From Rhodovulum robiginosum (GTDB lineage: Bacteria; Pseudomonadota; Alphaproteobacteria; Rhodobacterales; Rhodobacteraceae), in NCBI RefSeq assembly GCF_003944755.1, contig NZ_RWGU01000046.1, positions 118,913-182,912 on the forward strand: 64,000 nt of DNA, in the 5' to 3' direction. The notes under the pieces are model-generated. The model searched no databases. It was given only the letters and a program-made list of their open reading frames with translations, and was not told where the DNA came from. Shown here one piece after another: positions 51,617 to 64,000 of this stretch. Position numbers and translations under genes: made by a program. Within the stretch, counting starts at the first letter, position 1; every line of letters starts with the position of its first letter.

Positions 51617-53706
51617 CCGAGCTGCCCCTGACGATGACTGCCGGCCAGCCCGCCCCCTTGGGCGCCACCTTCGATGGCGAGGGCGTCAATTTCGCGGTCT
51701 TTTCCGAGCATGCCAGCCGGGTCACGCTGGCGCTGTTCTCCGAGGATGGCGCAAGGGAACTGGCCGATCTGGACCTGCCCGAGCGTACCGGCGCGATCTG
51801 GCACGGCTATGTCGCGGGGCTGCGCCCCGGCCAGCAATACGGGCTTAGGGTGCACGGCCTCTACCGGCCCGACATGGGGCACCGCTTCAACCCCCACAAG
51901 CTGCTCGTCGATCCCTATGCCAAGCGGCTGACCGGCCATCTGCGCTGGCACGATGCGCTGATGGGCTACGAGGTCGGCGCGAAAGCCGACGATCTGTCGA
52001 TCGACACGCGCGACAGCGCGCCCTACATGCCGCGATCGGTGGTCGTGGACCCGGCCTTTTCCTGGGGCGACGACGCCGCCCCGCAGGTGCCGACGGATCA
52101 ATCGGTGATCTACGAGGCCCATGTAAAGGGGCTGACCGCGCTGCACCCCCGCGTGACCAAGCCCGGCACCTTTCTCGGCCTCGCCGAGGAGCCGGTGATC
52201 GAGCATCTGCTGGACCTCGGGGTTACCGCGATCGAGCTTTTGCCGGTGCAGGCCTTTCTCAACGACCGCTTCCTGGTCGAGAAGGGGCTGACCAACTACT
52301 GGGGCTACCAGACGCTGGGCTTTTTCGCGCCAGAGCCGCGTTACATGGCCAATGGCGACATCGCCGAGTTCCAGCAGATGGTGGCCACGCTCCATACCGC
52401 GGGCATCGAGGTGATCCTCGACGTGGTCTATAACCACACTTGCGAAGGCAACGAGATGGGTCCGACCCTGGCCTTTCGGGGGATCGACAATGCCAGCTAT
52501 TACCGCCTCGCGGACAACCCGCGCCACTATGTCAACGACACCGGCACCGGCAACACGCTGAACACCGGCCACCCGATGGTGATGCGCATGGTGCTGGACA
52601 GCCTGCGCTACTGGGTCGAGGTGATGCATGTCGACGGGTTCCGTTTCGACCTCGCCGCGACGCTGGGCCGGCGCCCGCACGGGTTCGACCGCGACGCCTC
52701 GCTCTTGCAGGCGATCCGGCAGGACCCGGTGCTGGCCAAGGTGAAACTGATCGCCGAACCCTGGGATATCGGCCCCGGCGGCTATCAGCTGGGCGCCTTC
52801 CCGCCACCCTTCATGGAGTGGAACGACAAGTTCCGCGACGGTGTGCGCCGTTTCTGGCGGGGCGATCCGGGGCGCGCGCCCGATCTGGCCGAACGCATCA
52901 CCGGCTCGGCGCTGCAATTCGACCATTCGGGCCGGCCTGCCACGACATCGGTCAATTTCCTCACCGCCCATGACGGCTTTACCCTGACCGACGTGGTCTC
53001 TTACGTGGAAAAGCACAACGAGGCCAACGGCGAGGGCAACCGCGACGGCCATTCCGAGAATTTCTCGGACAATATGGGGGTGGAGGGGCCGACCGAGACC
53101 GCGTCGGTCAATACTGCCCGCGCGCGGCGGCGACGCAACATGATGGCCACCCTTTTGGTCAGCCAGGGCACGCCGATGATCCTGGCGGGCGACGAGATCG
53201 GCCACAGCCAGGGCGGCAACAACAACGCCTATTGCCAGGACAACCCCACCGCCTGGATCGACTGGGAGGCCGCCGACGACGCGTTTCTCGCCTTTACCCG
53301 GCGGGCCATCGCCTTTCGCAAGGCGCACCCGGTGCTGCGCCAGCGGATGTTTCTGCATTCGCGCGAGCGGGCCATCGACGGGCTGGAGGACATCTTCTGG
53401 CGCCGCGCCGACGGTGAGCCGATGAGCCAGCAAGACTGGGAAGACCCGGAATTGCGCCTCATTGCCGTCGAGATGCGCACCGCGTCCGGCACGCCGCCCT
53501 ATGCCGCGCTGGAAACCGCCGTCTTCGCCGTGTTCAACGCCGGCGCGTCGGTTCGGGTGGTGGTGCCCGAGGCGCCCGAAGGCGAGGCGTGGAGCCTCCA
53601 TCTCGACAGCTCGCGGCCGACGCTTGCACCGCGCAGCCTGCGCAGCGGTGCCTTTAAGGTGGCGGCGGATTCTGTCGCGGTTCTGGTGCTGGAGCCCACG
53701 GCATGA
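51613..53706 (+). CDS. glgX: Glycogen debranching enzyme
   Basis: A 697-residue GH13 (isoamylase-type) enzyme that removes alpha-1,6 branches from phosphorylase-limit glycogen. It has an N-terminal CBM48-like region (LGATFDGEGVNFAVFSEHAS), ILDVVYNHTCEGNEMGPT, nucleophile Asp in VDGFRFDLAATLGR, acid Glu in LIAEPWDIGPGGYQLG and the VNFLTAHDGFTLTDVVSY motif. GTG 51613 (GTGA overlap) is preferred; ATG 51634 is possible. Confidence 0.95.
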   Translation: MTELPLTMTAGQPAPLGATFDGEGVNFAVFSEHASRVTLALFSEDGARELADLDLPERTGAIWHGYVAGLRPGQQYGLRVHGLYRPDMGHRFNPHKLLVDPYAKRLTGHLRWHDALMGYEVGAKADDLSIDTRDSAPYMPRSVVVDPAFSWGDDAAPQVPTDQSVIYEAHVKGLTALHPRVTKPGTFLGLAEEPVIEHLLDLGVTAIELLPVQAFLNDRFLVEKGLTNYWGYQTLGFFAPEPRYMANGDIAEFQQMVATLHTAGIEVILDVVYNHTCEGNEMGPTLAFRGIDNASYYRLADNPRHYVNDTGTGNTLNTGHPMVMRMVLDSLRYWVEVMHVDGFRFDLAATLGRRPHGFDRDASLLQAIRQDPVLAKVKLIAEPWDIGPGGYQLGAFPPPFMEWNDKFRDGVRRFWRGDPGRAPDLAERITGSALQFDHSGRPATTSVNFLTAHDGFTLTDVVSYVEKHNEANGEGNRDGHSENFSDNMGVEGPTETASVNTARARRRRNMMATLLVSQGTPMILAGDEIGHSQGGNNNAYCQDNPTAWIDWEAADDAFLAFTRRAIAFRKAHPVLRQRMFLHSRERAIDGLEDIFWRRADGEPMSQQDWEDPELRLIAVEMRTASGTPPYAALETAVFAVFNAGASVRVVVPEAPEGEAWSLHLDSSRPTLAPRSLRSGAFKVAADSVAVLVLEPTA

Positions 53707-55598
53707 GCGACGAGGCGCTTTACGAGCTGGCCCGCGCCGTCGGGGTGTTCATCGACTATTCCGACCAGATGGGCGTGCACCGCGTGGCCCCGCCCGAGAC
53801 GCTGCGTGCGGTGCTGGGCGCCATGGGGCTGGCCGCCGGCCACGAGGGCGAGGCGCGCGACACGCTGGACCGGCTGCGCGCCGCCGAGGCCGCGCGGCCC
53901 TTGCCCGACTGGGTGATCGGTGAGGCGGGCGAACCGGTCACGCTCCGCCCCGCGCGGGGCGGCCCCTGGGCGCTGCGCCTGGAGGACGGCCACGAATTGG
54001 AGGGGCAGGCCGAAGACGGAATGCTGCACCTGCCGCCCTTGCCGCTGGGCCGGCACCGGCTGACGCTGGGCGGACATGGCACCACGATCCTGTCGGCGCC
54101 TGCGCGCCTGCCGCTGCCGCCGCGCGGCTGGGGCGTGACCCTGCCGCTTTACGGGCTGGCCGAAGGGGCGGGGCTGGGCGATTACGCCGATCTGGCCGCG
54201 GTTGTGGCGGGGCTTGCCCGGATAGGCGCCGGGTTCGTGGGGCTCAACCCGATCCATGCGGGCTTTCCCACCGATGCGAACAATTTCAGCCCCTACGCCC
54301 CGTCCAGCCGGCGCCGCTTCAACATCGCCCATGTGCCCGTCGACATCCCGGGCCAGCCCGGCGCGATGATCGACTACGGCGCCGAGCTGCCCGCGCGTCT
54401 GGCCGCGCTGCGCGCCGAGTTTGCCGCGTCGAACCCCGATGCCCCCGACTTTGCCGCGTTCCGCCGCGCCAGCGGGGCGGGCCTTGCCCGCTTTGCCACG
54501 CACCAGGCGCTGTCCGACCGGCTGGGGCCCTACTGGTGCCACTGGCCCGACGCCTATCGCAGCCCCGACAGTGCCGTGGTGGCCGAGTTTGCCGCGGCGC
54601 ATGCTGGCGAGGTGACGTTTCACGCCTGGGCGCAATGGCGCGCCGAGGCGCATCTGGCCGAGGTGCGGCGCGTCGCCGAGGCGGGGGGCATGGCCCAGGG
54701 GCTCTATCTCGATCTCGCGGTCGGGGTGAACCCCGCGGGGGCCGAGACCTGGGCCGCGCCCGACCAGTTTGCCCGCGGCGTATCGCTGGGGGCGCCGCCG
54801 GATGCCTTTGCCGCCGACGGGCAGACATGGGGCCTTGCCCCGTTCAACCCGCGCGCGCTGCTGGCCCAGGGCTTTGCGCCGCTGGCCGAGACGCTGGCCG
54901 CGCAGCTCCGCTTTGCCGGGATGCTGCGGATCGACCATATCCTGGGGTTCGAACGCGCCTTCTGGGTGCCCGAGGGCGGCCTGCCCGGCACCTATGTGGC
55001 CATGCCCCGCGACGCGCTGATGGCGGTTGCCCGCATCGAGGCCGCGCGGGTCGGTGCGGTGATCGTGGGCGAGGATCTGGGAAATATCCCCGAGGGCCTG
55101 CGCGCGGCGATGGATGCCTCGGGCCTTTTGGGCTGCCGCGTGGCGATGTTCGAGCGCGACTGGCACGGTGATGGCCACTTCCTGCCGCCAGAGGCCTATC
55201 CCGATACGGTGCTCGCCTCTTTTTCCACCCATGACCTGCCGACCTGGGCGGGCTGGTGCGCGGCGCGTGACATCGACTGGCACCAGCAACTGGGCCATAT
55301 CGACGGCCATGCCGCCGAAGGGGCGCGGGCCGGGCGGGCCCACGAGGTGCAGCTCTTTCGCGATGCGCTGGGCGGGGGCGAGGCCGACGCGCTGCACGCC
55401 TTTCTCGGCCGCACGCCCGCGCGTCTGGTGGCGGTGCAGGCCGAGGACGTGCTAGGCCTCGACGAGCAGGCCAACCTGCCCGGCACCGTGCACGAGCACC
55501 CCAACTGGCGCCGCCGCCTGCCCGTGGGCGCGGCCGCGCTGGCGGCCGACCCGCGCATGCGGCGCACCGCCGAAATCCTTTCCAGCACAGCACGATAG
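53703..55598 (+). CDS. malQ: 4-alpha-glucanotransferase
   Basis: A 631-residue GH77 amylomaltase. After an N-terminal extension it shows RLPLPPRGWGVTLPLYGL, FVGLNPIHAGFPTDANNFSP, YAPSSRRRFN, LYLDLAVGVNPAGAETWA, the active-site region MLRIDHILGFERAFWVPEGG, AVIVGEDLGNIPEGL and STHDLPTWAGWC. It recycles short glucans produced by GlgX and GlgP. Start overlaps the glgX stop by four bases. Confidence 0.95.
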   Translation: MSDEALYELARAVGVFIDYSDQMGVHRVAPPETLRAVLGAMGLAAGHEGEARDTLDRLRAAEAARPLPDWVIGEAGEPVTLRPARGGPWALRLEDGHELEGQAEDGMLHLPPLPLGRHRLTLGGHGTTILSAPARLPLPPRGWGVTLPLYGLAEGAGLGDYADLAAVVAGLARIGAGFVGLNPIHAGFPTDANNFSPYAPSSRRRFNIAHVPVDIPGQPGAMIDYGAELPARLAALRAEFAASNPDAPDFAAFRRASGAGLARFATHQALSDRLGPYWCHWPDAYRSPDSAVVAEFAAAHAGEVTFHAWAQWRAEAHLAEVRRVAEAGGMAQGLYLDLAVGVNPAGAETWAAPDQFARGVSLGAPPDAFAADGQTWGLAPFNPRALLAQGFAPLAETLAAQLRFAGMLRIDHILGFERAFWVPEGGLPGTYVAMPRDALMAVARIEAARVGAVIVGEDLGNIPEGLRAAMDASGLLGCRVAMFERDWHGDGHFLPPEAYPDTVLASFSTHDLPTWAGWCAARDIDWHQQLGHIDGHAAEGARAGRAHEVQLFRDALGGGEADALHAFLGRTPARLVAVQAEDVLGLDEQANLPGTVHEHPNWRRRLPVGAAALAADPRMRRTAEILSSTAR

Positions 55599-57239
<1,641 letters not shown>

Positions 57240-57503
57240 TCGGCCGAAAAGCGCCTTGCCGGTCGCGGGGATGATGAGCCGCGTCAGGGCCAGCAGCCCC
57301 GCTCAAGCACCGCCTCGCGCTTCGGCCGGGTGACGCTGCGCGCGACCGGCAGGTGCAAGCAGCCCGAATTGGCGCGCCCTACGCGGCGCGGGGTGTCCGT
57401 GCGGCGCGGCGCTGCTGTGCCGCCTTGACACGGATCAACGCCAGCGCCGCATGGCCTGTTACCCTCGGCGCCAAAACGGTCATCACATCGGGAGAAGCGG
57501 CCA

Positions 57504-59882
57504 ATGGCGGAAAATGTGCTTTGGTTCGAGAATTTGCGCCGCGGCGACGTGGCCACGGTGGGGGGCAAGAACGCCTCGCTGGGCGAGATGGTGGCCGAGC
57601 TTTCGGAGCAGGGCATCAAGGTGCCCGGCGGCTTTGCCACCACCGCCGATGCGTTTCGCGCCTATCTCGACCATAACGAGTTGAATACCCGCATCGCCGA
57701 GACGCTGGCCGCGCTCGACGCGCACCGGATCGAGCTGGCCGAGGCGGGCGATCGCATCCGCCGCATGATCCGCGAGGGGCACTGGCCCGACGACATCCTG
57801 AACGACATCACCGCGGCCTACGAAGAGCTGTCGAACCGGGCCGGGGTGGCCGATGTCTCGGTCGCGGTCCGGTCTTCGGCCACCGCCGAGGATCTGCCCG
57901 ACGCCAGCTTTGCCGGCCAGCAGGAGACCTATCTGAACGTGCACGGCGTGGCCGCGCTGCTGGCCGCCTGCCGGCGCTGCTATGCCTCGCTGTTTACCGA
58001 CCGGGCGATCACCTATCGCCGGCTGAAAGGCTTCGACCACTCCAAGGTGGCGCTTTCGGTGGGTGTGCAGCGCATGGTGCGGGCCGATACCGGCGGCTCG
58101 GGCGTGATGTTCTCGATCGACACCGAGACGGGCTATCCCGACATGGTTCTGATCAACGCCGCCTGGGGGCTGGGCGAAAACGTGGTGCAGGGCGCGGTTA
58201 ACCCCGACGAATACCAGGTCTACAAGCCGTTCCTCGACCGCGAGGGGATAGACCCGATCCTGGAAAAGGGCCTGGGCGCCAAGGAAAAGAAGATGATCTA
58301 TTCCGCCCGCGCGGCCGGCACCACGCGCAACGTGCCCACCTCGAAGGCCGAGCGCGGGCGCTTCGTGCTGTCGAACCCCGAGATCGTGGAACTTGCCCGC
58401 ATGGCGGCGACCATCGAGAAACACTACGGCTGCCCGATGGACATGGAATGGGCCCGCGACGGGGACACCGGCGAATTGTTCATCGTGCAGGCGCGGCCCG
58501 AAACCGTGCAATCCCGTGCCGACGCCGGTGCCTTCCGCAGCTACACGCTGGGCAAGACCGGCGAGAAGATCCTGACGGGGCTGTCCGTGGGCTCGGCGAT
58601 TGCCACCGGCCATGTCTGCATCATCGAAAAGGCGCGGGATATCGACCGTTTCGTCGAGGGCTCGATCCTGGTGACCTCGACCACCGACCCTGACTGGGTG
58701 CCGATCATGAAACGCGCCGCGGCGATCGTCACCGACCATGGCGGCCGCACCAGCCACGCCGCCATCGTCAGCCGCGAACTGGGCCTGCCGGCCATCGTCG
58801 GCACCGGCGACGCCACCCATGTGCTGCATGACGAGCAGGAGGTGACGGTCTCTTGTGCCGAGGGCGACCACGGGTTCATCTACGAAGGCATCGCCGATTT
58901 CACGGTCGATGACATCTCGCTGACCGACATGCCCGAGACCAAGACGCGGGTGATGCTGAACATCGCCAACCCCGCCGCCGCCGCCCGCTGGTGGCGCCTG
59001 CCCACCGGGGGCGTCGGCCTTGCCCGAATGGAATTCGTCGTCAACAATGCGATCCAGGCGCACCCGCTGGCGCTGTTGAATTTCGACACGCTGGAGGACG
59101 AGGCCGCCAAGGCCGAGATCGCCGAGTTGACGGCGGGCTACGAGGACAAGGCAGAGTTCTTCGTGGACAAGCTGGCCATGGGGCTGGGGCGCATCGCGGC
59201 GCTTTGCTACCCCGAGCCGGTCATCGTTCGGATGAGCGACTTCAAGACCAACGAATATGCCGACCTGCTGGGCGGGCGCGCCTTCGAGCCCACGGAAGAA
59301 AACCCGATGATCGGGTTCCGCGGTGCCTCCCGCTATTATTCAGAGGCTTACAGGCCAGGCTTCGCGTTGGAATGCCAGGCGATGAAGCGCCTGCGCGAGG
59401 GGATGGGGTTTGACAACGTGGTGATGATGATCCCGTTCTGCCGAACGCCCGAAGAGGCCGACCGGGTGCTTGCGGTGATGGCCGAGAACGGGCTCAAGCG
59501 TGGCGAGAACGGGTTGCAGGTCTATGTCATGTGCGAGGTGCCCTCGAATGTGATCCTGACCGAGGAGTTCGCCAAGCGGTTCGACGGGTTCTCGATCGGG
59601 TCGAACGACCTGACGCAGCTCACGCTAGGGGTCGACCGCGATTCCGAGGCGCTGGCCGATATCTTCGATGAGCGTAACGCGGCGGTGCAATGGATGATAA
59701 AGTCGGTCATCGAGCGCGCGCACGAGGTTGGGTCCAAGGTCGGCTTTTGCGGGCAGGCGCCCTCGAACGATCCGGAATTCGCGCGGCTTCTGGTCGGCTA
59801 CGGCATCGACACGATCTCGGTCACGCCCGACAGCTTTCTCGCGGTCAAGCGCAACGTGGCGGAGGCCGAATCCGGCGGATGA
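57504..59882 (+). CDS. ppsA: Phosphoenolpyruvate synthase
   Basis: A 792-residue enzyme converting pyruvate and ATP to PEP, AMP and phosphate. The ATP-grasp domain ([40 protein letters not shown]) is followed by the phosphohistidine domain with [18 protein letters not shown] and the PEP-binding barrel ([54 protein letters not shown]). Length and motifs are those of PpsA rather than pyruvate phosphate dikinase. It has its own 264-bp upstream region and GGGAGAAG as ribosome binding site. Near the glycogen operon it supports gluconeogenic flow. Confidence 0.95.
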   Translation: MAENVLWFENLRRGDVATVGGKNASLGEMVAELSEQGIKVPGGFATTADAFRAYLDHNELNTRIAETLAALDAHRIELAEAGDRIRRMIREGHWPDDILNDITAAYEELSNRAGVADVSVAVRSSATAEDLPDASFAGQQETYLNVHGVAALLAACRRCYASLFTDRAITYRRLKGFDHSKVALSVGVQRMVRADTGGSGVMFSIDTETGYPDMVLINAAWGLGENVVQGAVNPDEYQVYKPFLDREGIDPILEKGLGAKEKKMIYSARAAGTTRNVPTSKAERGRFVLSNPEIVELARMAATIEKHYGCPMDMEWARDGDTGELFIVQARPETVQSRADAGAFRSYTLGKTGEKILTGLSVGSAIATGHVCIIEKARDIDRFVEGSILVTSTTDPDWVPIMKRAAAIVTDHGGRTSHAAIVSRELGLPAIVGTGDATHVLHDEQEVTVSCAEGDHGFIYEGIADFTVDDISLTDMPETKTRVMLNIANPAAAARWWRLPTGGVGLARMEFVVNNAIQAHPLALLNFDTLEDEAAKAEIAELTAGYEDKAEFFVDKLAMGLGRIAALCYPEPVIVRMSDFKTNEYADLLGGRAFEPTEENPMIGFRGASRYYSEAYRPGFALECQAMKRLREGMGFDNVVMMIPFCRTPEEADRVLAVMAENGLKRGENGLQVYVMCEVPSNVILTEEFAKRFDGFSIGSNDLTQLTLGVDRDSEALADIFDERNAAVQWMIKSVIERAHEVGSKVGFCGQAPSNDPEFARLLVGYGIDTISVTPDSFLAVKRNVAEAESGG

Positions 59883-59944
59883 CACGCCAAAGCCCCCGCG
59901 AACCGGACACCGGCGCGGGGGCGTCAGCCATGGGGAGGAGAGAC

Positions 59945-61677
<1,733 letters not shown>

Positions 61678-61681
<4 letters not shown>

Positions 61682-63675
61682 CCGGCGACAAACCCCACCT
61701 GACCCGCCAACACGTGCTCGACCTGCTGCGCGGCATGATCCGTATCCGCAAGTTCGAGGACCGCTGTGCCGAGGCGTATACGAAAGAGAAAATCCGCGGC
61801 TTCCTGCATCTCTACGATGGGGAAGAGGCCGTGGCGACCGGCGTGATCCCGGTGCTAGCCGAGGGCGACCGGATCGTCGCCACCTATCGCGAGCATGGCC
61901 ACGCGCTGGCGCGCGGCGTGCCGATGGACGCGGTCATGGCCGAGATGTTCGGCAAGGCGACGGGCAGCTCGGGCGGGCGCGGCGGCTCGATGCACATCTT
62001 CGACGCCAGCCACAATTTCTACGGCGGCAACGCGATTGTCGGAGGGGGTCTGCCACTGGCGACCGGCTTGGCGCTGGCCGACCGGATGCGCGGTGCGCCG
62101 CACGTCACCGCCTGTTTCTTCGGCGAGGGGGCGGCGGCCGAGGGCGAGTTTCACGAGTCGATGAACCTTGCCCAGCTTTGGGGCTTGCCGGTGCTTTTCG
62201 TCTGCGAAAACAACGGCTACGCCATGGGCTCGGCGCTGGAGCGCACCGAGGCGCAGACCGATATCGGCAAGAAGGCCGAGGCCTACGGCATGCAGTCCGC
62301 CCATGTCGACGGGATGGATGTGGTCGCCGTCGAGGTGGCCGCGCGCCGCGCGCTGGCCTCCATCCGCGAGACCGGCCAGCCCTTCCTGCTCGAGGCGCGC
62401 ACCTACCGCTTTCGCGCCCATTCGATGTTCGACGCCCAGCTTTACCGCGACAAGGCCGAGGTCGAGCAATGGCGCGAGCGCGGCCCGATCCTGCGATTCC
62501 AGGGCTGGGCGATGGAGGCGGGGCTGATCCACGCCGACGACGTGGCGGCCCTTGAGACCGAGATCGACACCGAGATCGAGGCCGCCCTGCGCTTTGCCGA
62601 GGACAGCGCCTTTGAGCCGGTCGAGACGCTGACCCGCCACGTCATGGCCGAAGACCGCCCGGCGCCGCCCCCGCCCGCCGCCCCCTCGGGCGAGAGGGTG
62701 AAGATGACCCATCGAGAGGCGGTCAAACAGGGCATCCGCGATGCGCTATCGCGCGACGACCGGGTGTTTTTGATGGGCGAGGACGTGGGCGCCTATGGCG
62801 GCTGCTACGCGGTGTCGAAGGGGCTGATGGAGGAATTCGGCGAGGATCGCATCCGCGACACGCCGCTTTCCGAGTCGGGCTTTACCGGGGCGGGCATCGG
62901 CGCGGCAGCGGCCGGGATGCGGCCCATCGTCGAGGTGATGACGGTGAATTTCTCGCTGCTCGCGCTCGATCAGATCATGAACACGGCGGCCACCATCCGG
63001 CACATGTCGGGCGGGCAGTTCGGCTGCCCCGTCGTCATCCGCATGGCCACCGGCGCGGGCAAGCAACTGGCCGCGCAGCATTCACATTCCCTGGAGGGGT
63101 GGTTCGCCCATATCCCCGGACTGCGCGTGCTGACGCCTGCCACGCTGGAAGACGCGCGCGGGATGCTCTGGACGGCGCTCGAAGACCCCGACCCGGTGCT
63201 GATCTTCGAAAACGTGATGCTTTATAACCGCGAGGACGAGATCGACACGGGCGCGGGCCCGGTGGAGATCGACGCCGCGGCGGTGCGGCGCGAAGGCACC
63301 GACGTGACGCTGATCACCTATGGCGGTTCGCTCTACAAGACGCTCGACGCCGCCGAGGCGCTGGCGGGCGAGGACATCTCGGCCGAGGTGATCGACCTGC
63401 GGTCCTTGCGTCCGCTGGACGAGGAAACCATCGCGGCCTCGGTCGGGCGCACCCGCCGGGCTGTTATCGTCGACGAGGGCTGGCGCTCGGGTTCGCTCTC
63501 GGCCGAGATCGTGGCGCGGATCAACGAGCGCTGCTTCTGGTCGCTCGACGCGCCCATCGGGCGGGTCTGTTCCGAAGAGGTGCCGATCCCCTATCCGCGC
63601 CACCTGGAAGAGGCGGCAATCCCGCAGGTACCCGCCATCGTGGCGGCGGCCAAGGCCGCGCTGGGGAGGGGCTGA
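61678..63675 (+). CDS. Pyruvate dehydrogenase-like E1 component, alpha and beta subunits fused
   Basis: A 665-residue fusion of the two ThDP-dependent E1 subunits. Residues 1-325 are E1 alpha: [40 protein letters not shown], the ThDP loop [20 protein letters not shown] to ENNGYAMGS and the phosphorylation-loop-like [21 protein letters not shown] Pro/Ala linker ([12 protein letters not shown]) follows, then E1 beta ([79 protein letters not shown]). The ThDP motif starts GEG where GDG is usual. It overlaps the ligase stop upstream and the E2 ATG downstream. Pyruvate is likely; acetoin or another 2-oxoacid is possible. Confidence 0.9.
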
Positions 63676-64000
63676 TGGGCACCTTCGCCATGCCCTCGCT
63701 GGGCGCCGACATGGAGGCGGGCACGCTCGTCGAATGGCTGGTGGCCCCGGGCGACACCGTGAAACGCGGCGATATCGTCGCCGTGGTCGAGACGCAGAAG
63801 GGCGCCATCGAGATCGAGTGTTTCGAGGAAGGCGTGGTCGAGCGGCTGGAAGCCGAGATCGGCGCCGAACTGCCCGTGGGTGCACCCCTGGCGGTGATCC
63901 GCGGGGCAGGGGAGGCGCCGGCGGCGGAACCGGCCCCCGCCGCGCCCGCTGCACCTGTGGCCGCGGCGCCGGCCGAACCCGCGACATCCGCGCCGGCCCC
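63675..64000 (+). CDS. 2-oxoacid dehydrogenase E2 (lipoyl) component, 5' part
   Basis: The first 108 residues of an acyltransferase E2, running off the window. Residues 1-77 are a lipoyl domain beginning [20 protein letters not shown], with the lipoylated Lys42 in [12 protein letters not shown]. After it comes an Ala/Pro-rich linker ([20 protein letters not shown]) typical of E2 proteins. ATG 63675 overlaps the E1 stop by one base. Peripheral-binding and catalytic domains must lie outside the window. Confidence 0.92.
   Translation, partial: MGTFAMPSLGADMEAGTLVEWLVAPGDTVKRGDIVAVVETQKGAIEIECFEEGVVERLEAEIGAELPVGAPLAVIRGAGEAPAAEPAPAAPAAPVAAAPAEPATSAPA

Noticed and set aside
57425..57457. TTGACA at 57425-57430 as ppsA promoter -35
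   Set aside because: No acceptable -10 hexamer at 16-18 bp; TGTTACCCT lies too far downstream.

Overview
The window is GC-rich DNA from an alphaproteobacterium, most probably a member of the Rhodobacterales (Roseobacter/Rhodobacter group). Evidence: the groL C-terminus with a GGMGGMM tail, prophage genes of rhodobacterial type (DUF6441, DUF2190, M15 endolysin), a Tad pilus locus with cpaB/cpaE/cpaF/tadBC, polyhydroxybutyrate genes, and a complete glycogen operon. Genus cannot be fixed from the sequence alone.

Layout. (1) 1-580: the 3' end of groL and a small Lys-rich protein gene. (2) 726-6847: a decayed prophage. On the minus strand it keeps a lysis cassette (endolysin, Rz, nested Rz1), DUF6441, a head-tail joining gene and a DUF2190 gene (both frameshifted), three small phage genes and a 227-aa protein facing a CI/S24 repressor. 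Inserted in opposite orientation between endolysin and DUF6441 is the 3' end of a MuF-type head protein carrying an RNase A-like toxin domain, followed by its probable immunity gene. (3) 6874-9081: an A/T-rich KAP P-loop NTPase gene, 26 bp behind the repressor and co-oriented, a candidate lysogenic-conversion or defence gene. (4) 9279-12933: a second mobile module with a small ORF, DUF2924, a large serine recombinase broken by one nonsense codon, an HTH protein, and two DUF3883 nuclease-like gene remnants fused head to head at a 46-bp palindrome. (5) 12934-15461: a mostly noncoding stretch, a small ORF, a complete tyrosine integrase, four tandem 12-bp repeats and tRNA-Ser(GCU), the probable integration target.

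Core-like DNA starts after the tRNA. (6) 15599-21338 (minus): tctC-tctB-tctA tripartite tricarboxylate transporter, an acyl-CoA synthetase and a ketopantoate-reductase-like gene, divergent from a ScfR/RamB-type regulator. (7) 23229-25136: an atypical EF-G-like GTPase. (8) 25398-35502: a LuxR-type regulator divergent from a Tad pilus operon (flp, cpaB, tadG-like, two tadE-like, cpaE, cpaF, tadB, tadC) lacking secretin, prepilin peptidase and tadD here. (9) 35521-43918: PHB depolymerase divergent from fabI-like, DUF3141, MaoC-Pta fusion, acetate kinase-family and two CoA-transferase subunit genes, which together look like a PHB/short-chain acyl turnover module. (10) 44221-57239: glgP-glgB-glgC-glgA-glgX-malQ-pgm, a full glycogen synthesis and breakdown operon. 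(11) 57504-64000: PEP synthase, an AcsA-type acyl-CoA ligase, a fused E1 alpha-beta of a 2-oxoacid dehydrogenase and the start of its E2. Regions 9-11 jointly cover carbon storage (PHB, glycogen) and the PEP/pyruvate/acetyl-CoA node.

The most notable points are the displaced MuF-RNase A toxin/immunity pair, the KAP NTPase linked to the prophage repressor, the symmetric head-to-head DUF3883 junction, and the PHB-linked Pta/AckA/CoA-transferase module. All functional statements are from reading the sequence; no database search was run.
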